A stretch of DNA of 64,000 nucleotides from Ensifer adhaerens (GTDB lineage: Bacteria; Pseudomonadota; Alphaproteobacteria; Rhizobiales; Rhizobiaceae). The translations under genes and the position numbers were made by a program. Of the stretch, positions 1 to 9,488 are shown piece by piece; positions within the stretch are counted from its first letter, which is position 1, and each line of letters begins with the position of its first letter. The stretch is taken from NCBI GenBank assembly GCA_900215285.1, contig OCMG01000004.1, positions 1,720,001 through 1,784,000 on the forward strand, in the 5' to 3' direction. Under the pieces are notes generated by a model. The model saw only the letters and a program-made list of their open reading frames with translations. It ran no database searches and had not been told where the DNA came from.

Positions 1-113
1 AAGGCCGGGTGGCGGAGATTGCAAACGTCTGGGGCTTCATCAACATGGGCGACTTCGCACGGATATACAACGAAAGGTTCGGCGAATATCCTTCGCAGAC
101 CCTTTCGCGGTGA
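1..113 (+). CDS. AraC-family transcriptional regulator, C-terminal end (partial)
   Basis: Only the last 37 codons are in the window, read in the frame that starts at position 3 and stopping with TGA at 111-113. They contain VAEIANVWGFINMGDFARIY followed by a short tail with FGEYPSQTL. This is the second helix-turn-helix of the AraC/XylS DNA-binding domain, where the G-F-x-x-x-x-x-F-A-R-x-Y spacing is typical. The effector domain lies outside the window, so the ligand and targets cannot be inferred. The gene converges with yebC only 20 bp downstream. Confidence 0.8.
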   Translation, partial: GRVAEIANVWGFINMGDFARIYNERFGEYPSQTLSR

Positions 114-133
114 CGCGCGGCTTGTCGGCGCGG

Positions 134-880
134 TTACGCCGACAGCTTGGCCATGACTTCGTCCGACACTTCGAAGTTCGAGTAGACGTTCTGCACGTCA
201 TCATCGTCTTCGAGGTTGTCGATGAGCTTCATCAGCGACTGGGCTTTTTCTTCATCGACCGGAATCGTGTTCTGCGGCTTCCAGACGGACTTCACCGTTT
301 CGGCTTCACCGAGAACGGCTTCGAGCGCCTTGGCGACTTCGTTCGTGTCCTCGAAGCCGCAATAGATCGTGTGGCCGTCTTCGGTCGTCTCGACATCCTC
401 GGCACCGGCTTCGATGGCCGCTTCCATCACCTTGTCGGCATCGCCAACGGAGGCCTTGTAGGTGATTTCGCCGACGCGGTCGAAGGAGAACGAGACCGAG
501 CCCGTTTCACCGAGTGCTCCGCCGGCCTTGGTGAAGAGCGAGCGGACGTTGGAGGCGGTGCGGTTTCGGTTATCCGTCAGCGCTTCCACGATGACGGCGA
601 CGCCGCCGGGGCCATAGCCTTCATAGCGAACTTCATCATAGTTCTCGCCATCGGCGCCCGCTGCCTTCTTGATGGCGCGGTCGATATTGTCCTTGGGCAT
701 GGACTGCGCCTTGGCGTTCTGGATCGCCAGACGCAGGCGGGCGTTCATGGCCGGGTCCGGCAGACCGGCCTTGGCGGCAACGGTGATTTCGCGCGCGAGC
801 TTGGAGAAGAGCTTGGACCGAACGCTGTCCTGCTTGCCCTTGCGATGCATGATGTTCTTGAACTGTGAATGGCCAGCCAT
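134..880 (-). CDS. yebC: YebC/PmpR (TACO1-like) protein
   Basis: 248 residues, full length for the family. The N-terminus [18 protein letters not shown] is the hallmark of YebC/TACO1 proteins, followed by the conserved [20 protein letters not shown] stretch near residue 45. Members are cytoplasmic; some are described as DNA-binding regulators (PmpR) and others as helping ribosomes through difficult peptide stretches. The sequence does not say which role applies here. In many bacteria yebC sits beside ruvC; here its neighbours are an AraC regulator (convergent) and a PNPOx-like gene (divergent, about 150 bp apart). Start chosen at the conserved MAGHSQ. Confidence 0.93.
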   Translation of the reverse strand: MAGHSQFKNIMHRKGKQDSVRSKLFSKLAREITVAAKAGLPDPAMNARLRLAIQNAKAQSMPKDNIDRAIKKAAGADGENYDEVRYEGYGPGGVAVIVEALTDNRNRTASNVRSLFTKAGGALGETGSVSFSFDRVGEITYKASVGDADKVMEAAIEAGAEDVETTEDGHTIYCGFEDTNEVAKALEAVLGEAETVKSVWKPQNTIPVDEEKAQSLMKLIDNLEDDDDVQNVYSNFEVSDEVMAKLSA

Positions 881-1031
881 GGCACCCCTATGCGTATTTC
901 ATCAGGAATTTTCGAGATTTTGGCGCCTTATAAGGATTTTGAGGCGCTTCGTCCAGATGTGGAACCATTTCGTGCGGTCGTGGATTAACCGGGTGACATT
1001 GACCCCCGCCACAACGTGAAAGGACATGACG

Positions 1032-1535
1032 ATGGTAAGCCTCTCGACTGCCAACAAGGATCCGGAAAAGCTGATCTGGGACGAACTCGACCGCGTGACC
1101 GCCGGTATGCTCGGTCTCAAGGGCGAAAGCTTCGACCTGCAGCCGATGGCGCCGAATCTGGACATCGCCACCAAGTCGATCTGGTTCTACACCCGCAAGA
1201 ACAGCGATCTGGTGCGTTCGATCGGACCCGGCTCGGAAGCGCTCTTTGTCGTTGTTGGCAAGGACCATGACTTCCACGCGGTCCTGAAGGGCACAATCGA
1301 GGTGAATTACGACCGGGCCCGTATCGAGGAATACTGGAGCTCGGTCGTCGAGGCCTGGTATCACGATGGCAAGGACGATCCGGATCTCACCATGCTGCAG
1401 TTCCGCCCGCGCGAGTGCAGCTTCTGGGCCTCGACCGGCAACCTGCTCACCTTCGGCTGGGAGATTGCCAAGGCCAATCTCGATCCGGACAAGGAACCGG
1501 ATGTCGGCGTGCACAAGCACATCGCCTTTGTTTAA
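1032..1535 (+). CDS. PNPOx-like (general stress protein 26 type) flavin-binding protein
   Basis: 167 residues with a split-barrel fold pattern of the pyridoxamine 5'-phosphate oxidase-like superfamily: an N-terminal helix, IWFYTRKNSDLVRSI in the second strand region, FVVVGKDHDFHAVLKGTIEV in the middle, and the acidic YHDGKDDPDLTMLQFRP segment shared with general-stress FMN-binding proteins. The substrate is unknown; no enzymatic role is claimed. ATG codons lie at 1026 and 1032; AAAGGA (1019-1024) is spaced properly only for 1032, which is why that start is used. The gene ends in a strong bidirectional hairpin shared with the convergent chemoreceptor gene. Confidence 0.75.
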   Translation: MVSLSTANKDPEKLIWDELDRVTAGMLGLKGESFDLQPMAPNLDIATKSIWFYTRKNSDLVRSIGPGSEALFVVVGKDHDFHAVLKGTIEVNYDRARIEEYWSSVVEAWYHDGKDDPDLTMLQFRPRECSFWASTGNLLTFGWEIAKANLDPDKEPDVGVHKHIAFV

Positions 1536-1541
1536 CAAAAA

Positions 1542-1565
1542 GAGGCGGGGCTTCGGCCCCGCCTC
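1542..1565. terminator. Bidirectional Rho-independent terminator
   Basis: Perfect 10-bp stem GAGGCGGGGC/GCCCCGCCTC closed by a TTCG tetraloop, between two convergent genes. The AAAAA run before it (1537-1541) becomes a T tract on the minus strand, so it fits best as the terminator of the chemoreceptor gene; the plus-strand side has only a weak T tract. Confidence 0.85.
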
Positions 1566-1587
1566 CTTATCTCTGGAGGGTTGGTCG

Positions 1588-3015
1588 TCAGGCTGCGCGG
1601 CGGCCGCCTTGGGCGTGTTGAGCGCGACCGACTTTGAGTCGCGAGACCAGTTCGGCCAGATGAGTGGCCTCGGAAGCCAGCGAATGGCTGGCATTTGCAG
1701 TATTCGACACCATCGCTGCGTTCTGTTGTGTCATCTGGTCCATCTGGTTGACGGCGCTGTTGATCTCGCGAACGCCCGTTGCCTGTTCCTTGGCCGACTG
1801 CGCCACGTCCGAAATGAGGCTGGTAATGCCGGCGATTTCGCTCACGATCGTTTCCAGCGCGCGTCCGGTCTCGCCGACGAGGTTGACACCCTTGCCAACC
1901 TGATCGCTCGAGGTCGAGATCAACTGCTTGATCTCCTTGGCGGCATTGGCCGAGCGTTGTGCCAGTTCGCGCACTTCCTGTGCAACGACCGCAAAGCCCT
2001 TGCCGGCGTCGCCCGCACGGGCGGCTTCAACACCGGCGTTTAGCGCCAGCAGGTTGGTCTGGAAGGCGATCTCGTCGATCACGCTGATGATCTGACTGAT
2101 CTGGCCGGAGGAGTGTTCGATCTGGGACATGGCGGCAATGGCGTTCTGGACCACGCTACCGGAATGTTCTGCGGCCTGCCGGGTCTTCGTCGTGGCGGAA
2201 GCGAGTTCGCTCGTGTTCTGTGCGGTCCGCTGCACCGTCGAGGTGATCTCGTCGATCGCGGCTGCGGTTTCTTCCAGTGAGCTTGCCTGCTGCTCGGTCC
2301 GACGCGAGAGGTCGTCTGTCGAACGGCTGATCTCGGAAGAGCCGCTTGTGATGCTGGATACGGTTTCGGAAACCGCCTTGATGACATGCTCGAGCTGCTG
2401 CGTGGCCGTGTTGAAGTCGCGCTTCAGCACATCCGTTGCAGCAGGGAAAGTGGCATCGATGCGGTAGGTCAGATCGCCCGATGCGAGCGCGGTCAGCGCG
2501 GTGCGCAGGGCGTGGATGACGGTTTCGTTTTCCGCCGCCGTGCGCTTTGAGGCTTCCTCCAGCATCGTCTGGTCGTGAATTTCAGTCAGCGATCCGCAGG
2601 CCCGAATGGTCGTGCCGTCAGGCTGGTACTTGCAGCCGCCGGTGGCGCGGAACCAGCGATAGCTACCATCGCGGACCTTGAGGCGGTAGGCGACATTGTA
2701 ACGGGCGCGTCCCGTCTTGTCCTTGAGATGCTCACCGAATGCAGCGAAGGTCGGAGCGACATCGTCCGGATGAAGACGGTCGGACCAGGATTCCATCACA
2801 TTGGGAAACTCTGCTTCGCTCTGATAACCGATGAGTCTGCGAAACTCGGCAGACCACACCCATTTCGCATCCTTGTGAGCGGCCTCGCCATCGGGCATCA
2901 AGGCCTCCCAAAGGCCGATGCCGCACGCGTCGTCAAGAAGCGCCGACCGCTCGCGAACTGCCGTCAGCTCTGCCTTCAGCGCTTCGACCTCCTTATTCTT
3001 TCCAAACCCAAGCAT
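1588..3015 (-). CDS. Soluble methyl-accepting chemotaxis protein with PAS domain
   Basis: 475 residues with no membrane segment, so it is a cytoplasmic chemoreceptor. Order: short coiled coil (5-25), PAS_3-type sensor (about 25-150, with KVRDGSYRWFRATGG), a HAMP-like linker (LASGDLTYRID), then the MCP signalling domain whose hairpin tip reads DEIAFQTNLLALNAGVEAAR. That tip contacts CheA and CheW. A longer reading starts 18 codons upstream, but GGAGGGG sits five bases before the ATG at 3013-3015, which fixes this start. No chemotaxis operon is nearby. The ligand is unknown; PAS domains often report redox state or oxygen. The C-terminus lacks a CheR-docking pentapeptide. Confidence 0.93.
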   Translation of the reverse strand: MLGFGKNKEVEALKAELTAVRERSALLDDACGIGLWEALMPDGEAAHKDAKWVWSAEFRRLIGYQSEAEFPNVMESWSDRLHPDDVAPTFAAFGEHLKDKTGRARYNVAYRLKVRDGSYRWFRATGGCKYQPDGTTIRACGSLTEIHDQTMLEEASKRTAAENETVIHALRTALTALASGDLTYRIDATFPAATDVLKRDFNTATQQLEHVIKAVSETVSSITSGSSEISRSTDDLSRRTEQQASSLEETAAAIDEITSTVQRTAQNTSELASATTKTRQAAEHSGSVVQNAIAAMSQIEHSSGQISQIISVIDEIAFQTNLLALNAGVEAARAGDAGKGFAVVAQEVRELAQRSANAAKEIKQLISTSSDQVGKGVNLVGETGRALETIVSEIAGITSLISDVAQSAKEQATGVREINSAVNQMDQMTQQNAAMVSNTANASHSLASEATHLAELVSRLKVGRAQHAQGGRRAA

Positions 3016-3197
3016 GTTCCCCTCCAATGCAAAGTAAAACCTGGAGCCTGAACATAGAATTTTATTCATAAGAAAATGTTAAGCGTCTCTTTCATTAGAA
3101 TTGTAGAATATTGCGGGGATGGGGTTGCATTTTTGGTTTAGAATTGCGCTCTTATCTTCTTTGGGTTGTCAAAACTTCTACGTGTATTCGGCAAACA

Positions 3198-4019
3198 TTA
3201 CCAGAAAGCCGGCACAGTCTCAGATAGGCGCGGACCAAGCCTGAGTGGCGCGATCTTTTCTGCCAGTCCCGTGCGGTCCGATATCTCTACGGCCAGCCCG
3301 CAGATTGTCGCCGGACCGTTGGCCGCTTCAAACCGGCCCTTGGGCATTTTGGAAATGAAGCGGTTGATTGGCTCTTCCTTGTCCATGCCGAGCGAGGAGT
3401 CATAGTCGCCGCACATGCCGGCATCCGACATGTAGGCGGTGCCGCCGTTCAGGATCTGGTGGTCGGCGGTCGGCACATGGGTATGCGTGCCGACGACGAG
3501 CGAGGCGCGGCCGTCGACGAAATGGCCGAAGCACTGCTTTTCGGACGTGGCTTCCGCGTGGAAGTCGAAGATGATTGCATCGGCTTGTTCGCCAAGCGGG
3601 CAGGCGGCGAGGATCGCTTCGCCGGTCTTGAAGGGGTCGTCCAGCTCCGGGTGCATGAAAACGCGGCCCATGATGTTGGCGACCAGCACGCGCGCACCAT
3701 TCTTCGCGATGAAGAGGCCGGAGCCCTTGCCCGGCGTGCCGGCTGGATAGTTTGCGGGGCGCAGGAAATTGTCGTAGCGGCCGGCAAAGCCGACGGCTTC
3801 CTTCTGGTCCCAGACATGGTTGCCGGTGGTGACGACATCGGCGCCGGCATCGATCGTATCGAGATGGATTTGCTCGGTAATGCCAAAACCGCCGGCGGCG
3901 TTCTCGCCGTTGACGATGACGAAATCCAGTTTGTATTCGGAAATCAGACCCGGCAGGCGCTCCCAGACAGCCGTCCGGCCCGTCTTGCCCACCATGTCAC
4001 CCAGAAAAAGCAGTCGCAT
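3198..4019 (-). CDS. TIGR00282-family metallophosphoesterase (YmdB-like)
   Basis: 273 residues, the normal family length. Metal-ligand motifs are in order: LFLGDMVG (residues 4-11), VNGENAAGG (about 37-45), TTGNHVWD (about 65-72), DFHAEATSEK and VVGTHTHVPTAD. The Bacillus homologue YmdB is a 2',3'-cyclic nucleotide phosphodiesterase that influences RNA turnover and biofilm decisions; that role is known for the family, not shown here. It follows the 5-formyl-THF cyclo-ligase gene on the same strand with a 12-bp gap, so the two are probably cotranscribed, an arrangement common in alphaproteobacteria. Confidence 0.9.
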   Translation of the reverse strand: MRLLFLGDMVGKTGRTAVWERLPGLISEYKLDFVIVNGENAAGGFGITEQIHLDTIDAGADVVTTGNHVWDQKEAVGFAGRYDNFLRPANYPAGTPGKGSGLFIAKNGARVLVANIMGRVFMHPELDDPFKTGEAILAACPLGEQADAIIFDFHAEATSEKQCFGHFVDGRASLVVGTHTHVPTADHQILNGGTAYMSDAGMCGDYDSSLGMDKEEPINRFISKMPKGRFEAANGPATICGLAVEISDRTGLAEKIAPLRLGPRLSETVPAFW

Positions 4020-4031
4020 CTAAAGTCCGTT

Positions 4032-4598
4032 CTAGCGAAAACGCGTGAGGCCGCTTTCGGTCAGAATGGCATCGAGCGGCATGTCGTGTGGTTCTGCGGG
4101 AATTTCTTCCACCTTCTGGACGTCGAATGCAATGCCGATCAGCCTCGGTTTCAGCCCTTTCCGCAACAAACGGTCGATTGCGCGGTCGTAATGGCCGGCT
4201 CCATAGCCGATCCGGTTGCCGAGACGGTCATAGGCGGAGAGGGGGATGAGCAGGATATCCGGGTCGAGCTCTGCCGCTTCCGGGCCGGGGCCAAAGGTGC
4301 CGAAGCCGGTGTTCACCAGTGTTGCGGTGGGTAGCAGTTCGCGGAAGACGATTGTCTCCTTATCGAGAACGACCGGAAGGCAGAGCCGCGCGCCCCTTGC
4401 GCGCAAGCCGGACATCATGGGGCGCACATCGGCTTCCGAGCGGATCGGCATGAAGCCGGAGATGATTGTGCCGGGATCGAATGCGAGCGTTTCGGCGTGA
4501 TCGGCCATGGCGAGGCTTTTTTCGATGCGGGCCTCGGCTGGGATGGCATCGCGCAGCGCAAGGCGGTCTTTGCGGATTTCGGCTTTGGTCAGGCTCAC
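4032..4598 (-). CDS. 5-formyltetrahydrofolate cyclo-ligase
   Basis: 188 residues. The enzyme uses ATP to convert 5-formyl-THF to 5,10-methenyl-THF, returning a stored or inhibitory folate to the one-carbon pool. The signature RIGYGAGHYDRAID (about 140-153) holds the conserved GxGxGxYDR-type loop, and the N-terminal AEIRKDRLALRDA helix is typical. In many proteobacteria this gene (ygfA/fau) follows zapA and 6S RNA. Here the zapA/6S block is about 5 kb away, with gap, tkt and an ogt-type gene between. It is divergent from the MGMT gene with a short shared promoter region (4599-4714). Confidence 0.92.
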   Translation of the reverse strand: MSLTKAEIRKDRLALRDAIPAEARIEKSLAMADHAETLAFDPGTIISGFMPIRSEADVRPMMSGLRARGARLCLPVVLDKETIVFRELLPTATLVNTGFGTFGPGPEAAELDPDILLIPLSAYDRLGNRIGYGAGHYDRAIDRLLRKGLKPRLIGIAFDVQKVEEIPAEPHDMPLDAILTESGLTRFR

Positions 4599-4714
4599 AT
4601 TCTGCTCCGGTCATGGTTGGCGCGACAATAGGAAATCCCGCGCCCTTGGCAAGCCGGCGCAGATTGCGAACATCGCCTTTCAATCGCATAATCCGGCCCA
4701 TGCGAGATCGCCCC

Positions 4715-5266
4715 ATGGATTCGGCCGAATATATGCTTTTCGAGACGGCGCTCGGCGTCTGCGGCATCGCGTGGAGTGAGGCGGGGCTCACGCGCGTGCA
4801 ATTGCCGGACAGGGATGCGGCGGCGACCGCTGCGCGGCTGGCGAAGAGTGCGCGACGGGCAGGGGGCGGCGTGCCCGTGCATGCTGGCGATGCAGCCGAG
4901 CTTCTGGCGGTCTATGCGGCCGGCAAGGCCGTCGATTTTTCCGGTGTGCCGCTGGATTTTGCCGACATCGCTGCCTTTGAGGCGACCGTCTACCATACCT
5001 TGCGCAAGGTCAGGCGCGGCGAGACGGTGACCTATGGAGAGCTTGCGGTTCGAGCCGGTTCTCCGGGTGCTGCGCAAGCGGTGGGCACGGCAATGGCGCG
5101 CAACCCTTGGCCGGTCGTCGTACCGTGTCACCGAGTGCTGGCCGCCGGCAACAAGCCGGGCGGGTTTTCCGCGCCCGGCGGTCTTATCACCAAGGCTAAG
5201 CTGCTTGCCATGGAGGGCGTCTATCTCGATGGTGGCGCGCCGATGCTTCCCGGTCTTTTCGACTAA
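4715..5266 (+). CDS. ogt: Methylated-DNA--[protein]-cysteine S-methyltransferase
   Basis: 183 residues. A suicide repair protein that moves the alkyl group from O6-alkylguanine in DNA to its own cysteine. The active site VVVPCHRVL places the acceptor at Cys138; the helix-turn-helix segment TVTYGELAVRAGSPGAAQAV lies at about 105-124 and ends with the RNPWP element. There is no Ada N-terminal regulatory domain, so it is a constitutive Ogt/AGT type. ATG codons at 4700 and 4715 are both in frame; 4715 gives the compact family-like N-terminus, but Shine-Dalgarno support is weak for either. Confidence 0.88.
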   Translation: MDSAEYMLFETALGVCGIAWSEAGLTRVQLPDRDAAATAARLAKSARRAGGGVPVHAGDAAELLAVYAAGKAVDFSGVPLDFADIAAFEATVYHTLRKVRRGETVTYGELAVRAGSPGAAQAVGTAMARNPWPVVVPCHRVLAAGNKPGGFSAPGGLITKAKLLAMEGVYLDGGAPMLPGLFD

Positions 5267-5280
5267 TCCGGCCAAAATAA

Positions 5281-5312
5281 AAGCGCGCCGTTTCCGACGC
5301 GCTTCGCATTTT
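5281..5312. terminator. Bidirectional terminator between ogt-type gene and gap
   Basis: Inverted repeat AAGCGCG (5281-5287) and CGCGCTT (5298-5304) with a 10-nt loop. An AAAATAAAA run lies before it and CATTTTAA after it, so both transcripts see a T-rich tail. It sits between convergent genes. Confidence 0.7.
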
Positions 5313-5331
5313 AATCCTGCTCGCGCAGACT

Positions 5332-6345
5332 TCAGATGAGCTTGGCGAAGGCAACCGCGGTGTCGCACATGCGGTTGGAGAAGCCCCATTCGTTGTCGTA
5401 CCAGGTGAGGATACGCACGAAGTTGCCTTCCATGACCTTCGTCTGGTCGAGCGCGAAGATCGAGGAATGGCTATCGTGGTTGAAGTCGCGCGAAACGAGC
5501 GGCTCGTCGGTGTAGCCGAGGATGCCCTTCAGCGGACCGCTGGTGGCGGCGGCCTTGATCGCTTCGTTGATCTCTTCCTTGGTCGTTGCGCGCTTGGCGA
5601 CGAACTTCAGGTCGACGACCGAGACGTTCGGGGTCGGGACGCGGATCGACGAACCGTCAAGCTTGCCCTTCAGTTCCGGCATGACGAGGCCGACGGCCTT
5701 GGCGGCACCCGTCGAGGTCGGGATCATGGAGAGAGCGGCTGCGCGGGCGCGATACAGATCCTTGTGCATCTGGTCGAGCGACGGCTGGTCGTTGGTGTAG
5801 GAGTGGATCGTGGTCATGAAGCCATGATCGACGCCGATCAGGTCGTGCAGGACCTTGACGACCGGCACGAGGCAGTTCGTCGTGCAGGACGCGTTGGAGA
5901 TGACCATGTGGTCCTTGGTCAGCTTGTCGTGGTTGACGCCGTAGACGACCGTCAGGTCAGCGCCGTCAGCCGGAGCCGAGACGATGACGCGCTTGGCGCC
6001 GGCGGTCAGGTGCGCGGCAGCCTTGTCGCGGGCGGTGAAGATGCCAGTGCATTCCATCGCGATGTCGACGCCCATTTCGCCATGGGGAAGCGTAGCCGGG
6101 TCCTTGATGGCTGTCACCTTGATCGGCTTGCCGCCGTTGATGATCAGCGTGTCGCCGGAAACTTCGACCTTGGCCGGGAAGCGGCCGTGGATCGAGTCGT
6201 AACGCAGCAGATGCGCGTTGGTCTCGACCGGGCCGAGGTCGTTGATGGCAACGACTTCGATGTCGGTGCGGCCGGACTCGATGATGGCGCGAAGGACGTT
6301 GCGGCCGATGCGGCCAAAACCGTTGATGGCAACCTTAACAGTCAT
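5332..6345 (-). CDS. gap: Glyceraldehyde-3-phosphate dehydrogenase, type I
   Basis: 337 residues. Catalyses oxidative phosphorylation of glyceraldehyde 3-phosphate to 1,3-bisphosphoglycerate in lower glycolysis, reversible for gluconeogenesis. The N-terminal Rossmann motif [14 protein letters not shown] and the catalytic loop [10 protein letters not shown] (nucleophile Cys154) are intact, as is [12 protein letters not shown] at the C-terminus. A GGAGATATCC Shine-Dalgarno precedes the ATG. It lies downstream of tkt on the same strand with a 139-bp gap; together with pgk and fbaB nearby this forms a central-carbon block. Rhizobiaceae commonly carry such a gap-pgk-fbaB neighbourhood. Confidence 0.97.
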   Translation of the reverse strand: MTVKVAINGFGRIGRNVLRAIIESGRTDIEVVAINDLGPVETNAHLLRYDSIHGRFPAKVEVSGDTLIINGGKPIKVTAIKDPATLPHGEMGVDIAMECTGIFTARDKAAAHLTAGAKRVIVSAPADGADLTVVYGVNHDKLTKDHMVISNASCTTNCLVPVVKVLHDLIGVDHGFMTTIHSYTNDQPSLDQMHKDLYRARAAALSMIPTSTGAAKAVGLVMPELKGKLDGSSIRVPTPNVSVVDLKFVAKRATTKEEINEAIKAAATSGPLKGILGYTDEPLVSRDFNHDSHSSIFALDQTKVMEGNFVRILTWYDNEWGFSNRMCDTAVAFAKLI

Positions 6346-6484
6346 ATGGATATCTCCAATCCCGTGGACAATTCCGTTTTCTGAAGCAAAGCTCGATCCG
6401 AATGCATCAGATCAAGGCCTCAGGTTCCTTGATTTCAAGCAATACGGAGGCGAAAGCGGTCGCCCGCCTTCGCCCTCAATTGCC

Positions 6485-8464
6485 TCAGACCCGGCTTTCC
6501 GCCGCAGCGACCACGGCTTCCACCGTGATGCCGAAATGCTTGTAGAGTTCCTTGTACGGACCCGAAGCGCCGAAGCTCTTCATGCCGATGAAGGTGCCAT
6601 GCGAGCCGATGATTTCGTCCCAGCCCTGGCGGATGGCGGCTTCGATGCCGATCTTGACCGAGGCGTCGCCGATGACGGCCTTGCGGTAGTCTTCCGGCTG
6701 CTCGGCGAAAAGCTCGAAGCAGGGGACGGAGACCACACGAGCGGCAATGCCCTTTTCGCCCAGTGCCTTCGCGGCGTTGACGGCGATCTCGACCTCGGAA
6801 CCGGTCGCGAAGATCGAAACCTTGGCGTCCTTGGCGGCGACGAGTTCATAGGCACCGCGTGCGCAGAGGTTCTCTTCCGACATTTCGGTACGCACGGCCA
6901 TCAGGTTCTGGCGGGTGAGCGCGAGGCCCGACGGACGGTCATGGGTCTCGAGGGCGATCTGCCAGCATTCGGCCGTCTCGGTGGCGTCGGCCGGGCGGAA
7001 CATCATGAGGTTCGGGATGGCGCGGAGTGCCGCCATCTGCTCGACCGGCTGGTGCGTCGGGCCGTCTTCGCCGAGGCCGATGGAGTCGTGCGTCAGAACG
7101 TGGATGACGCGGATGCCCATCAGCGCGGCGAGGCGGATCGGCGGACGGCAATAGTCCGAGAAGATCAGGAAGCCGCCGGAGTAGGGGATGAGGCCGCCAT
7201 GCAGCGCCATGCCGTTCATGGCAGCGGCCATGCCGTGTTCGCGAACGCCCCAGTGCATGTAACGGCCGGAGAAATCCGTCGGCGTGATCGACTTGGTCTG
7301 GCTCGTCTTGGTGTTGTTCGAGCCGGTCAGGTCGGCGGAGCCGCCGATGGTTTCCGGGATGATGCCGTTGATGACTTCCAGCGCGTTTTCAGAGGCCTTG
7401 CGGGTTGCAACCGTCGGCTTCTCTTCGGCGAGTTTCTTCTTGTAAGCGGAGATCGCCGCGTCGAGGCCTTCCGGCAGCTTGCCGGCGAAGCGACGGGTGA
7501 ACTCAGCCTTCTTGGCCGTGTCAGCGGCAGCGAGGCGGGCTTCCCACTCCGACCGGGCCTTGGCACCCTTGGCGCCGACCTGACGCCATGCGTCGAGTAT
7601 GTCGGAGGGGATGACGAAGGGCTCGTAGTCCCAGTTCAGCTGTTTGCGGGCGGCGGCAATTTCTTCCGGGCCGAGCGGCGAGCCGTGAACGTTATGCGTG
7701 CCCTGCTTGTTGGGCGCGCCGAATCCGATGATCGTCTTGCAGGCGATCATGGTCGGCTTGTCGGACTTGTGGGCCGTGTCGATGGCGGCTGCGATCTCGT
7801 CCGGGTTATGACCGTCGACGGCAATCGTGTTCCAGCCGCAGGCGCGGAAGCGGGCGTGCTGGTCGGTCGAGTCGGCCACACCGACATGACCGTCGATGGT
7901 GATGTCATTGTCGTCCCAGAAAAGGATCAGCTTGTTGAGCTTCAGGTGGCCGGCAAGCGAAATCGCTTCCTGGCTGATGCCTTCCATGAGGCAACCGTCG
8001 CCGGACAGGACGTAGGTATAATGGTCCTGCAGGTCCGCGCCGAACTCGTCGCGCAGCTTGCGCTCGGCAATCGCCATGCCGACAGAATTGGCAATGCCCT
8101 GGCCGAGCGGGCCGGTCGTCGTTTCGATGCCGGAGGCATGGCCGTATTCCGGATGGCCGGCCGTCTTGGCGCCGATCTGACGGAACTGCTTGATGTCCTC
8201 GATCGTCATGTCCTCATAGCCCGTGAGGTAGAGGAGCGAGTAAAGCAGCATGGAGCCGTGGCCGGCAGAGAGCACGAAACGGTCACGGTCGGCCCAGTGC
8301 GGCTGCTTCGGATCGAACTTCAGATAGCGCGAGAAGAGAACCGTGGCGATGTCGGCTGCGCCCATCGGCAGGCCGGGATGGCCGGAATTTGCCTTCTGGA
8401 CGGCATCCATGGACAGGAAGCGGATCGCATTGGCCATCCGGTTGTGTTGTTCTCGCGAGATCAT
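6485..8464 (-). CDS. tkt: Transketolase
   Basis: 659 residues, full length. A thiamine-diphosphate enzyme that moves two-carbon ketol units in the pentose phosphate pathway, feeding gap. The N-terminus has [15 protein letters not shown], the TPP/Mg motif [10 protein letters not shown] lies near residue 155, and the pyrimidine domain holds [13 protein letters not shown] and the conserved [20 protein letters not shown]. The gene is transcribed toward gap, and no terminator is obvious between them, so cotranscription is likely. Its promoter must be in the 365-bp gap before DUF4164. Confidence 0.97.
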   Translation of the reverse strand: MISREQHNRMANAIRFLSMDAVQKANSGHPGLPMGAADIATVLFSRYLKFDPKQPHWADRDRFVLSAGHGSMLLYSLLYLTGYEDMTIEDIKQFRQIGAKTAGHPEYGHASGIETTTGPLGQGIANSVGMAIAERKLRDEFGADLQDHYTYVLSGDGCLMEGISQEAISLAGHLKLNKLILFWDDNDITIDGHVGVADSTDQHARFRACGWNTIAVDGHNPDEIAAAIDTAHKSDKPTMIACKTIIGFGAPNKQGTHNVHGSPLGPEEIAAARKQLNWDYEPFVIPSDILDAWRQVGAKGAKARSEWEARLAAADTAKKAEFTRRFAGKLPEGLDAAISAYKKKLAEEKPTVATRKASENALEVINGIIPETIGGSADLTGSNNTKTSQTKSITPTDFSGRYMHWGVREHGMAAAMNGMALHGGLIPYSGGFLIFSDYCRPPIRLAALMGIRVIHVLTHDSIGLGEDGPTHQPVEQMAALRAIPNLMMFRPADATETAECWQIALETHDRPSGLALTRQNLMAVRTEMSEENLCARGAYELVAAKDAKVSIFATGSEVEIAVNAAKALGEKGIAARVVSVPCFELFAEQPEDYRKAVIGDASVKIGIEAAIRQGWDEIIGSHGTFIGMKSFGASGPYKELYKHFGITVEAVVAAAESRV

Positions 8465-8829
8465 GATTTAACCCGTTTTTTCCGGTGTCGATTGAGTGGC
8501 CGCGCGTTCCTCCCGCAGCCGCCGTGAAATCGCGGAGAGACATAGCAGGTGGGACGCTGGAGTCAACAAAACTGAGTGTTCTGCGGTGTTTCTAACCGCG
8601 TGTTTGCCAAGATGTTCAGGCGGTTTCTTGTCGCGGTCACAATGGCGGCGGGATTTGAAACGATTGATATCTCATCCACAGCAAAGCGGCTTTCCATGCG
8701 CGCCGATCTTGCCGCGCTTTATTGACGCTTGTCGTGCGACCTGACTACTGTTCGACCATAAGCCGACCGAAGCTGTGACGATTCGGGCGGCAGACAGAAG
8801 TATTGAGCGTGTGAGGGTGCAAGGCAGAG
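8465..8829. other. Divergent promoter region, tkt / DUF4164-zapA
   Basis: 365 bp without a gene between divergently read tkt (minus) and the DUF4164 gene (plus). I see no convincing small ORF, tRNA or strong hairpin. The stretch should carry the tkt promoter and the promoter of the DUF4164-zapA pair; no clear -35/-10 pair or palindromic operator stood out. Confidence 0.5.
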
Positions 8830-9105
8830 ATGGCTCCGGGAGACAAGACGGTCAAATCGGCGGTCGAGGAACTGAGGGCCGCCGTCCAAGCGCTCGCCGG
8901 CGCGATCGACGGCCGTTTTGACCGCGAAATGTCCTCGGCCGAATATCGGGCGGAGGTGCGTCGCGTTCATGAGGACCGCGCCAAGCTCGCCCATGACCTC
9001 GATCAGTCCGAATTCCGTGCGAACCGGCTGGAAGAAGTCAACCGCGAGGTTTCCCGACGTCTGGTGACGGCGATGGAAACCATTCGCGCCGTCCTCGATC
9101 GCTGA
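8830..9105 (+). CDS. DUF4164-family small coiled-coil protein
   Basis: 91 residues, almost entirely helical and rich in Glu, Arg and Ala, with a heptad-like pattern between about 10 and 85 that suggests a coiled coil. It matches the DUF4164 proteins that sit directly before zapA in Rhizobiales. The gap to zapA is only 11 bp, so the two are almost certainly one operon. A role as a division-associated partner of ZapA is an inference from this conserved pairing. No signal peptide or membrane segment. Confidence 0.75.
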   Translation: MAPGDKTVKSAVEELRAAVQALAGAIDGRFDREMSSAEYRAEVRRVHEDRAKLAHDLDQSEFRANRLEEVNREVSRRLVTAMETIRAVLDR

Positions 9106-9116
9106 CAGGAAAGATC

Positions 9117-9476
9117 ATGGCCCAGGTCACCGTACAAATCGACGGCAAAGCCTATCGCATGGCATGCGAAGAGGGCCAGGAAGGTCATCTCACGGAGCTT
9201 GCCTCCCGCTTCGACCGCTACGTGATGCACCTGAAATCACAATTCGGGGAGATCGGCGACCTGCGCCTGACCGTCATGGCGGGCATCATGGTCATGGATG
9301 AACTCTCCGATGTCAGCCGCCGCCTGAAGGCGCTGGAAACGGAAACCGAGAACCTGGCCCGCTCCCGCGAGAGCATGCTGGCGGCCTCCGAGAAGAGCGA
9401 CACGCTGCTGGTGGCCGCGCTCAGCGAACTCACCAGCCAGATCAGTGGCATCACGCAGAAGATCAACGGGAGTTGA
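9117..9476 (+). CDS. zapA: Cell division protein ZapA
   Basis: 119 residues. ZapA binds FtsZ and bundles its filaments at the division site. The N-terminal globular part reads AQVTVQIDGKAYRMACEEGQ, then the HLTELASRFDRYV helix and the conserved DLRLTVMAGIMVMDEL segment (about 55-70), followed by a coiled coil (75-119) used for dimer and tetramer formation. AGGAAAGATC precedes the ATG. In many alphaproteobacteria 6S RNA follows zapA; here a probable 6S RNA lies about 1.5 kb downstream, beyond an inverted CNNM gene. Confidence 0.93.
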   Translation: MAQVTVQIDGKAYRMACEEGQEGHLTELASRFDRYVMHLKSQFGEIGDLRLTVMAGIMVMDELSDVSRRLKALETETENLARSRESMLAASEKSDTLLVAALSELTSQISGITQKINGS

Positions 9477-9488
9477 TCGGAGCGCGGC

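Noticed and set aside
6218..8527. Very long open frame (769 codons) opposite tkt
   Set aside because: It lies antisense to a complete transketolase with all motifs, and its translation has no recognisable domain. High GC leaves long antisense frames open. The same applies to long shadows opposite the FAD dehydrogenase, serA, ftsH and the mnmD/DAO region.
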